A DNA stretch of 64,000 nt from Rhodamnia argentea (lineage: Eukaryota > Streptophyta > Magnoliopsida > Myrtales > Myrtaceae). The position numbers were made by a program, and so were the translations under genes. Where the stretch lies: the NCBI RefSeq assembly GCF_020921035.1, contig NC_063156.1:1302001-1366000 (forward strand). The letters are read 5' to 3'. The notes beneath the pieces were generated by a model. It was not told the DNA's origin, ran no database searches, and was given only the letters and a program-made list of their open reading frames with translations. Below are positions 49,570 through 58,677 of the stretch, one piece after another (the first letter of the stretch is position 1; each line of letters begins with the position of its first letter).

Positions 49570-50866
49570 TGTTCTCTTGATTAGCAACGCAAGTGCACGT
49601 ATCGAACAAGTAATAAAGTGATGAATAAAAGTATCGTTCCCATAGAGATTGTAGACAAATCAATCAAATTACTTACTAAAGGTGAACAATTCTCAAATTT
49701 ATCTAACCAATTAAAAATTTAACGAAGGAATCAAAATTCTAAAGAAAAATAAATTAACCGAGGCAAAATGCACAAACTAAACGTAGAAATTTCGAATATA
49801 AAGGAGCAAAGAACAACGTATTTCTATTAAGGATAAAAAAAAACGTTAGAGCATCCGATTTCACTTAACCAATCAAGATTAATTAACCAATCTCGTCATG
49901 CAACCAAATTGAATTCATAGTGTGATGGTAGAACTTCTTAATTTAAATCACTATCCTTGGTCCGGTATAGCGACCCTACTTGGATTTAGCAACCCACACT
50001 TGTTCCATGTGAATTTAAGTAAATCCAAATGCAGTAAGATCTATGAACGTTCCCGGATTCAATAAACCACCCTCGATTTACATACTACCGAAAACCACAC
50101 AAAAACTTAAGATATCTCTATCTATAATGAATTCATGGCTATATATCATAAAGTACTCGCATGGAATCTCCTTTCGGTCTCAAACATGCAACAAAAATCA
50201 TTCAAGTGGTGATCAAACACTTAAAAGCATTAAGAACATGATATATAACTCCCACATATGAATTCTAAAATTGCATAAACGAGTCTAGAAAATTAATCAA
50301 TCATAGTTAATCTACATCGTAGCTCTAACAAGAAGTAGTCTAGAACATAATGAAGCTTAAATTAAAAACGATGAATAAACTAAACATGATGAAAAACTAG
50401 AACAAGTTCACCAAGAATAATCAAGGATTGACTTTGAATTCGCCTTCTTCTTCTTCACTTGGCATCCGGCATTGAAAGGAAGAATAGAAGCAAAACCCTA
50501 AACGTCGTATGATGTGTACGTCTCCTCTACCTCTCTTCTTCAAAAAATATCACGTTCTTTTTTCTGCATATGGCCATCTTCTTGTTTTGAAAAAAAGAAA
50601 TCTTGATCACACCAGAATAGGATTGCAATCAAAGATTCTTCCCAAAAATAGACTTCTCTCAATAATAAAACTCCTAATTTAGCTTGGATTTTGAATTTCT
50701 CCCCAAGAAAAGCTCGATTCTCCTTGATTTCAAATTTGCATGGCTGAAGATCAGATTACCTACAAAATCAATTAAAAATAAATAAAGTAGACATCAAATT
50801 CAATTGAAACTAAGCAAATATTAAGTCTAAAATAATAAATAAACTCTACATAAAATAGAGTTATCA
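49570..50866 (-). repeat. 5' LTR of the Athila-type element
   Basis: Same ends as the left LTR (TGTTCTC...TTATCA). Adjacent to the primer-binding site, so this is the 5' copy for a minus-strand element and contains its promoter. Confidence 0.95.
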
Positions 50867-50871
50867 TTAAC
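50867..50871. repeat. Right target-site duplication of the Athila-type element
   Basis: TTAAC, identical to 41291-41295. Confidence 0.85.
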
Positions 50872-51189
50872 TTACCCTTATTTGGGGACTATCTTTTCAT
50901 ATGCTCGGATAAGAAATGGAATCCAGCCCTGAAGATGGTGACGAAGACGAAACTCGTTGTTGGTGCTGATAGGATGGGAATAGCCTTCGAAATTTGTAAT
51001 ATTTGAACTTTTGTAAAGAATTTTTTCCAAAGGGTATAATGTATTTGTATCACGCACTTGGTGATTTCAACTTGATTAGTAATTAAAACCTTCCGCTGCA
51101 TAAGAACGTTTATCCGATAATGATAATAGTTAGATGTGACATCTTGACATGTCACGGCTATGTGAGTCGCACCTAGAGCGAGGCTGCGA

Positions 51190-51690
51190 CAGTATCTTTA
51201 AACCGACTTGTCGATGACGTATCACCGATTCAAAGACACTATGCCAGGTCACTACATAAGCCAAATCACATGATCTATTATTCTCCAGAAATTTCACATG
51301 CCCTTGATTTGAGCCAAGTGTGGACCTGAGTAAAGTCCTTAAACTACTTGGTAAAATTCGGGAGTATTTCTTGAAATGAAGAGAATAAAATTATTTTTTT
51401 CTATTTAAGGGGGTGATGGTAGGGAAGATAGACTCCATATCATTTTCGGATGGCTACCGCAGAGTAGGGTTGTATAGTAGCGTATCGTGCCCGGGGTGAA
51501 TCATCGGAGCTTCAGCTTCTACGTCATCGATTTGTGCTTCGTACAGTGTTTTTGAACCGATTTGTCGACGATATACCCCTTATTCAAAGACATTGTGCTG
51601 GCTCACTGCATAAGCCAACTCACATGATCTATTATTCTTTAGAAATTTCCCATGCCCTTGATTTGAGCCAAGTATTTATGCCGTGAACAA
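51190..51690. repeat. Dispersed ~355-base repeat, about 1.4 units in tandem
   Basis: Unit one starts near 51195 with 'aaaccgacttgtcgatgacg'. Unit two starts near 51553 with 'gaaccgatttgtcgacgata' and breaks off after 'cccttgatttgagccaagta'. Copy 1 of the same unit is at 39230-39600. Confidence 0.7.
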
Positions 51691-52990
51691 TACCTGTCTA
51701 CCGTCTAGGGTGTCACCAGAACATACGATGGGACAATGTGGAAAGCTTCTTGCAACGCTTTCCTTTTCATGTAGTTAGTAGCGTCTTTATCCGAAAAGAA
51801 TCCAAACCCATCTCCGTCCATCAATTACTACTCGCAGGAAAAAGAAAGCAGAAGTCGGGCTCCGTTTATTTGGCGACAAAATAATTTTTAAAATTTTTTC
51901 ATATTTTTCTTCTTTCGATTCGTAAAAAATAAACGAGTTAAGGAAAACATTTTCCTTTAATGGATAAAATACAATTTACAAATGGAAAAAAATGGTTTCC
52001 TTTTTTTTTTTAGACGAGTGAAATATTTTCCCCCATCTTTCTTTTCTCCCTTCTTTCACATTTCTTTACTTTTTATTTTTCTTTAAAAATAGGAAGTTGT
52101 TTTCACATCTTCCCCCATCTCTCGCAATCGACTCAGCAACACTGAGGATAGAAAATCCATCGCCAGCAGGGGAATCAAGGAAGAGCAAGTTCCAGGAGCA
52201 AAGAAACCACAAGATGTTGTTACTCAAATTATCGTCTTGAATATGGACTTCTTAGTGATTCATTGATTGTTCATGAGTTTTGAAAGAGGCAATGTCCATA
52301 AGGATAACCATTAATTCAAGTACAAGAACATCTTAGTTTGGATTTGGAGCCATGAAAAGGCCTCATATCGTTCTAAAGTTATTTCGTATAACAAGTTGAC
52401 AAGATAAAATTAACCGACCAATATACTAAAGAAGTATTCACATTGAGCGCTTACGGAAAACTTTTCGTTGCTACGTCAGTCAAGGAAGTCTATAAAATAG
52501 GCTAGCAAGTGCACGACAACAAAACAAGCAGGAAGAAACATCCCCCATGTACAAGCCTTTGTAATACAAAATCCATTGAATTTCCATTGGTCTTCCTTTA
52601 TTCCAAAATCAGCCGCCCACCACCTTCTCACTTATGTGATTATAGTCCACTTGCTCTCCCTTTCCTTTAGTTTATTCCATTTCCAGCCGCCCTTTTCTCT
52701 GAGCTTATTGAAACTCCAATTGTGCAAGCATGGGAAACTTACAACAAAGATGGATTGTGATTCGGTCAACAAAACAGCAAACATATGTGTTAAATATGTC
52801 TTGAATTTTATGTACTCGATTTGATTCATCACCTGACCCAACATTTTTTTTTTTGTGCAGCCCAAAAGTGAAGAAAAAATTGAGATTTAGTTTGCGATGA
52901 GGAGAGTTGGGCCGATAGGCCCAACTCGGAGCAAGCGAACAAATTTTTATAGCGGTACAACCAGATCTCTATGGGGGTTCGAGGGCAACG
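51691..52990. other. Intergenic with one arm of an inverted-repeat element
   Basis: About 51865-52100 resembles the left arm of the 55670-56345 element ('ctccgtttatttggcgac', 'ggaaaacattttcctttaat'). I see no gene. Confidence 0.45.
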
Positions 52991-53240
52991 CCCCCGAGAA
53001 AATTTTTTTGGGCTCTATTTATACTGCGGCTAAGGGTTTTTTGTTTAGATTGAGGATTTTCCTTACATGAGAAATTTGTGAGCCGTGTGCTTTTGTTCAG
53101 TCGATAAGACCGACTTCCGTAATATGTGCTCTCTTTGATTATAGTGAAATCTTGTTTTGCATCACCCATGAACGTAGATCACCTTGATCGAACCACGTAA
53201 ATCATTGTATTCTGTATTTGCTTTTTGCATTTGTTACAAC
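52991..53240 (+). mobile_element. Copia LTR-type fragment
   Basis: Contains 'gattatagtgaaatcttg', 'gaacgtagatcaccttgatc' and 'gaaccacgtaaatcattg', the usual 3' LTR word order of plant Copia elements. A related fragment lies at 53430-53660. Confidence 0.5.
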
Positions 53241-53429
53241 AATATGGATTGTGAGACTAGGATTCAAAAAGGGGCTTGGTTCAGAAAAGAATAGGGCACA
53301 AAAAAAAGAAGCTGCCGTTGATGTGTGTGCAGAGTGGGTTTCTTCGGATTGTTCGTGAAATTGCATGCTGGGAAGAATCACAAGTGTTTTGTAGCCGATA
53401 GAAAATTCTGTTTAAGGTTTTGTTTAATT

Positions 53430-53660
53430 CTTTCACGAGATTGTAAGATTATTTTATGAGAAATTGAGAGATAAATATTATGTGCGTTATTGGTTGTAAT
53501 TGGGGCTGGAAAATACTAAGAGTATTTGAGTTACTCGAGTATAGTTTGTAATCTCCGTGTATCGCTTGATTTATAGTGAAATTCGTTATTGCTCTCCTCG
53601 TGAACGTAGGTCTCTACTACCAAATCACGTACATCTGGTATCCGATTTATTTTCTTATTT
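53430..53660 (+). mobile_element. Second Copia LTR-type fragment
   Basis: 'ttatagtgaaattcgtta', 'cgtgaacgtaggtctctac' and 'aaatcacgtacatctggt' follow the same order as in 52991-53240. The pair is too diverged to be called LTRs of one element. Confidence 0.45.
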
Positions 53661-54709
53661 TGTCTATCTATTATTCGATCACTTGTTCCGGGCAACAGTA
53701 ACATTGTCGAGTCATCCGCCTAGGGAAGTCTTGCGACATTGCTGGTCTCTTCTTCTCCCTTTTTTCTCTTTTTCTTGCTTGTGGAATAATGGGAGGCTTC
53801 TTTGCTCCGCTCAGATGCAATTTCATCTGGTGGTGGTACCTGTGGGAGAGAGATCTGGATGCAAATCTGCAAATTCAGAGTGATCCAAAAATAATCTCAT
53901 GGGAACTAAATGCCTGTACACTTTTCAAACGCTGGGACGACCAAAGAAGTCGACCGTTATTTTATTTTGCTAGTCTCTGCTCTTAACATCATTAGTCCAC
54001 AACACGATAATAAGAGAGAGCTGGTACCGATAAGAATGTAGCAAATGGGTTACATCGTCCAGAGTGGCAAATGCTAGAAAACAGAAGTGGAAGGGACAGT
54101 ACATGGAGTCCTTAAAGTCTTTTTAGCCTTAGGTCTAGCAGTTCCCTAGATAACTGAGAGTGCAGCGTAGTGAAAATATTACCACTGCATGTGCCCGCTT
54201 TTCCATTTTGAAGGTAGAGTAGATCCTGCAGGTTTTCGATGCTGCCCAACGAGCATCACCTACAAATTTTCGTAACCTTGCGTACTAGTGATTATAACGT
54301 TCACCAAACAAATCAAGTTGCAGTGAATGCATTTGCTAAGGACAGGGGAAATCACAGAAGAGAGACGAACTTCGTATCTATCGACCATCTTTTGTTAGAG
54401 TGCCTGTTGTACGAGTTTTATTTTGTATGGTCCCAATTCATCTTGTTTTCTTCGGGAAGCATATATTATCCTTTTATAGAGGGCAATACAATGGGTTGCA
54501 GTCATTGATTTGGTAACTACAGCTATTGCATAATTCAGCCATATTTCCTTCTACATTAGGATTAGAATAATCTGGCATCTTTATCGTTCCAACAAAGAAC
54601 CACGTCACATTGATTTATATATTGCCTTAACAGATTTTATTTTTTTTTTCCTAATTATATTGATTTATTTGGACAACTCACTGTCTACCATTTAGATATG
54701 GGTGAAAGC

Positions 54710-54712
<3 letters not shown>
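53661..54712. other. Intergenic, possible weak LINE RNase H trace
   Basis: A stretch near 54295-54420 (+) reads HQTNQVAVNAFAKDRGNHRR, faintly like the end of a plant LINE RNase H domain ('REAN.VAD.LAK'). Too weak to call as a gene relic. Confidence 0.3.

Positions 54713-54759
<47 letters not shown>
54713..54759. repeat. Uninterrupted A47 tract
   Basis: A single run of A. Sequence to its right (54760-54850) resembles a fragment of the 3915-4546 foldback unit ('aaaaaatcccaaacttgt'). Confidence 0.85.
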
Positions 54760-54761
<2 letters not shown>

Positions 54762-55669
54762 CTAAACTATACCTACTGTGACATATTTATTCCAATTTTT
54801 TTGGTGACACTAAAAAATCCCAAACTTGTAAGAGCTTTGTGGCACTTGTAACGGAGTCATGGATGTGTAAACATACTTTGATATGAAGTTCATACTTACT
54901 AGGATTTCATTAACGAGTGTTACATAATACTCACTCAATATTTGTTCGACAAAATTTTGCAATTTGAACATATCCTCTTTTTTCAAGTAATGTGTAAACA
55001 CTATGCTGAAGATTAATACGTATTTTTTACTAAGTGAGATTATCAAATGTCCTATAGGTACTTGTTGAGAAGACCCCTTTTCAAAAAGTAAGTGGACTAC
55101 TCTTTTGTCAAATGCAATCGTATCACACAAACAACAATTGTTTGATAGGAGTGAGCAAAAGCTGGAGACAGAATTAGGAGTCATCGATTCAATCTATGAT
55201 TAATTTTGATTTTGCCAATGGTAGACCCTGACTAATTAATTAGTTAGTTAATTAATTGTAGACATAATATTTCAGAAAGAAGATGCCAAATATCTAGGAA
55301 CCGGGCAGAGCTAGTAGATGTCCTGTTCCATCTGTTTACTTAGCTGACGCACACCCTAAAATTACTAAATTGTCTATTCAGAATTCATCAAGTCTATTAG
55401 ATAGGAGATATTTGATTTCCAAAATACTATATATTTCGCAAGAAAATTCGTACTTTTGAAATTGCACTAAGATTAATGATTTTGAAAATTGATAATTTCC
55501 TTTTTATTTTTACATGAAAGAAAGAGAAAGAAAGAAAATCAACGCGTCGCTTTTCCCTAATGAAATCCAAGTCGATTTCATTCATTTGGGTTGATTGACA
55601 TTTCTTTTCTTTTTGCCTCGAAGGTTGACTGACATTTCAGATGGTCCTCATTTACACCACTGTCTTACA
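54760..55669. other. Intergenic, no gene seen
   Basis: The minus-strand open frame at 54810-55184 has no recognisable domain. Confidence 0.5.
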
Positions 55670-56345
55670 TTAGGCCTCCATTTTGTTTCGCAAAAAATGA
55701 GTCGTTTTTGAAAAAATATTTTTCAAGAAGTCAATTTTCAGAAAAATAACTATATTTTCTGGTGTTTGGTTGAGTCACAAAAATGAATTTGAAAGTATTT
55801 TTCGTCGTTTAATAAGGAAAATCTAATTTGATTTTTTGCATCGTCTTTTGGTCAAAAATTACTGACGTGGACCCAGGCATTCTACGTGGCACGGCCGTCA
55901 CTAATGTGGATAATTTTTATATTTTAAAAAAAACAGAATTTTTAATCATTTTTTTTTCATTCTTTTCTTCTTCTTTAATTTCTTCATTAGCTTATCGCTA
56001 GCCGCAATGGTGACTGTTGATGTGGCCGGCGACAGGCCATAGGTGAGACAACACTAAGGCCGAGCCTCGGCCTAAGCTCGCCGATCGTTGCCGTGGCCGG
56101 CAACTGGCTGATGAAGAAATTAAAGAAGAAAGAACAGAAAATGAAGAGAAAAAAAAATTAAAATTTGAAAAAAAAATCAATTTTTTTTAAAAATTAGTCA
56201 GAAAGGAAAATGAATGTAAAGGATTTGATGGAGCAAAGATGAGAGAAAATGAAAAGGAAAACATTTTTCTCACTTTTGAAGGGATTTTTTCTATGGCTGG
56301 AAAATGTTTTCCTTGACTAACATATTTTCCACGAAATAAAAGCTA
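55670..56345. mobile_element. Inverted-repeat element with GC-rich core
   Basis: The left arm (55670-55830) has 'tttgtttcgcaaaaaatgag' and 'ttttctggtgtttggttgag'. The right arm has 'ggctggaaaatgttttcctt'. The core (55990-56115) is GC-rich with 'gccgagcctcggcctaagct'. Part of the right arm is duplicated at about 56370-56530. Confidence 0.55.
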
Positions 56346-56369
56346 AAAAAAAATTAAAATTTCCAAAAA

Positions 56370-56530
56370 TCGAAATTTTTTTTTAAATTAATAAAAAAGA
56401 AAATGAATGTAAAGGAGTTGAGGGAGCAAATATGAGTTTTCTCTTCAAGAAAATATTTTCTCCACTTTTAAATGAGTTTTTTTTTTCTATGGATGGAAAA
56501 TTTATTCCTTCACTAGCTTATAACAATCGC
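56370..56530. repeat. Partial duplicate of the right arm
   Basis: Repeats 'gaaaatgaatgtaaagga' through 'ctatgg.tggaaaat' from 56205-56310 at about 200-base spacing, with several changes. Confidence 0.6.
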
Positions 56531-58044
56531 TAAAAAAATCCATCATAATCAAACTGAGGAGGGAAGTTTTCGTACAAATACTCCGTACTCCATCCTCGAT
56601 CTCGGAGAAGATGGCTCCCAAATGAGTTCCACCACACTTTTTCAATGCACCTCCAGAAGTGTGATGGTATTCCTGCGGTTGGCTGCCATGATCCGGTTTC
56701 GGTGGTCATTAATATATAGCTTTGGATCGATGCCGAAAGACAATTTGCTTGGAGCTCATTCAGATTTTGCCGTCCCTAGATCGCGACTAAGTGGCGTTTT
56801 TATTCTTTGATTAATAAGTTAATGCGGACCTCGTGTTGTTTCATGCGTTAAGAGCAAATTACGACAACGTTATGATTAAGTCAATTAGTATATAGTCATG
56901 CCAACGTAATGCTGATTGCTAGCTGTACACGTAGACTCTTTAAGACTTCAACACGTTGGCACCTTAATTGTAGAAAATAACGTATAAAATTGGATCATAG
57001 GGTGGAATAGCTGTTCCTTTCCGTGCAACTAGGAGTAGCCTTCAATATACTTATTTCAGAAGTATTATCTTATCTTAACAATTAATTACATTTAAATAAA
57101 TGTCAATTATCAAGAGGTTGTTTAGTTTTTTATAAGTGTAAAATATCGTAGTTATGAAATTAAGTAAATATTCATTTCGGTTAATTTTTCATAATGTACA
57201 ATTCTTATTGTTATGTATAACATAGCAGTGCAATTATAACTGTTCTAGTTATCACAATTAAATAATGATAGTAGTATAATTAGCTACTTATAAAATATTA
57301 ACACCTGATGTGAACATTAGAGTGGCTTTTGCGATGGAGTGGGTTATATCTCCGCGTTGGTTGGGGGTGTTGGAATTTGTCAAGAAAAAGCAAGCTTTGA
57401 AAGATTTGGGCAACCTCTCCAAAGATCCGCACATTCTGATTGTCCCTGGTAAAAGACTCTTCTTGCAACGTATCGAGTCCTGCATCGTGCAGGAGAAATC
57501 CTTTTGAGTGATTTATAAGTCAACGCCTACCCGAAATGAATTTCAGAGCTTGCCCAGTTTCGGAAATGAATCCTAACCTCAAAGGTGCTTTTAAGCCACT
57601 GTTCTAAATTTACCACCTTATGTTTAGTCGAGTATTTCTTTTGGGGCTTTAGCCACATGGAATTGGTTGGACCGTTGCATCACATAGGAGAAACCATGTT
57701 GACTAATTTTTTATAAGGAAACACCCCCAAACGGTTACCACCTTGTGTTTAATCGAGCAATCTTTTTGGGGCTTAACCCACGTGGAACTGGCTGGGTCAT
57801 TATACTTCTATGCTACTTCTAGACTCGGATCATTCTGATTATTACTCCAACATGTTCGTAACACAGGAAAAGGTGTCTTCCTTGGCGTCTATTGAGAGTT
57901 CTCGTGCAGCACAAAGTTGAAAACCTCATAGCATACTGAATACAATACATAAATGAGCAAATTATTGGAAGAGAGGAGATTATTAAATGAAAGAGATCAC
58001 CCGAGCACAAGAAGTTGCATACATCCAAAATGAAGGCAAGGGAT
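56531..58044. other. Intergenic with a short tandem duplicate
   Basis: About 57601-57690 and 57735-57800 are diverged tandem copies ('ttaccaccttgtgtttaatcg', 'ttttggggctta'). The open frames near 56622-56810 and 57310-57507 have no recognised domain. Confidence 0.45.
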
Positions 58045-58330
58045 GACACGAGATTGCTCATTGCTTAAGCGGTTCTTGACTGTCTCAAGTCTCTTCAACT
58101 TGGCTACCTTCACTACTATGGCCACAAAGCCGAAATATGCACGTCACTAATCCGATCGCAAACTCAAGCATTTCAACCACGTGAAGCAATGCCTTTTCAA
58201 GCTTATCCTCTTCATGCAGATGTTCAGGTTGAGAGATATTCAGTGCTCGAGGCGCCTGAGCACCAGGGCATTATCTTCTTAAAAGATCGCCGCAGAGTAG
58301 AGGATCATGTATTCACGTTGTGAAGAATTG
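58045..58330 (-). pseudogene. Receptor-like protein 3'-end fragment, degenerate
   Basis: Colinear with the last 290 bases of the intact RLP gene next door (58681-58975): the cysteine cap ('aagatcgccgcagagtagagg' versus 'aggatcgccacaaagtagagg'), the acidic stretch, the membrane region ('gcaaactcaagcat' versus 'gcaaacccaagcat') and the tail ('aacttggctaccttcact' versus 'aactcggctaccttcact'). Indels and stops break it, and no LRR part precedes it. It is a relic of a tandem RLP copy. Confidence 0.75.
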
Positions 58331-58677
58331 TTTCTACACTTTCCACACTCTAATGTGATTTGGATTACCAGCAAATTTTGTACCGATGTCGCGAAATTGA
58401 GCAAGGAATTATGATCTAGGAAAGGAGTACATTGAACCTTGGAGGGTCCTGTGCCATTAACAATTTCGTGTCCTGATTTGGTATTACCCTCAACATGCAG
58501 TTAGCAGCAAAAGCATAAACAGGACGAAATGAAATTTGCTAACATAATTTCACACCATTGACAAGCTAAACACCGTGAGTATAATAACACAAACTACTGC
58601 TAAACTGCTGACCAAGAAAGCAAGAACTTCACGAGATCAATGAAGCATTGGACTGACTGATGTGGATAATAGGCCTG
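58331..58677. other. Spacer between RLP fragment and RLP gene
   Basis: No gene seen; includes the RLP 3' UTR. Confidence 0.5.

Larger units (their letters stand above)
41296..50866 (-). mobile_element. Nearly intact Athila-type Ty3/Gypsy retrotransposon
   Basis: The 9,571-bp element has two LTRs (1,294 and 1,297 bp) and a 5-bp target duplication TTAAC. A tRNA-Asp primer-binding site, gag-protease-RT-RNaseH-integrase coding sequence and a polypurine tract follow in order on the minus strand. The primer site and gag/pol sequence style match the plant Athila group. By eye the LTRs differ by about eight substitutions and three single-base indels, so insertion was recent. There is no env-like frame in the 1.5 kb between pol and the 3' LTR, a place where many Athila elements carry one. 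One stop codon interrupts reverse transcriptase. Confidence 0.95.

Noticed and set aside
54239-54508. Possible LINE RNase H relic
   Set aside because: Only a short 'NQVAVNAFAK' likeness; the catalytic part and flanking LINE motifs are not visible.
57310-57507. Mirror-image open frames of 65 codons on both strands
   Set aside because: No domain and no signals; chance frames.
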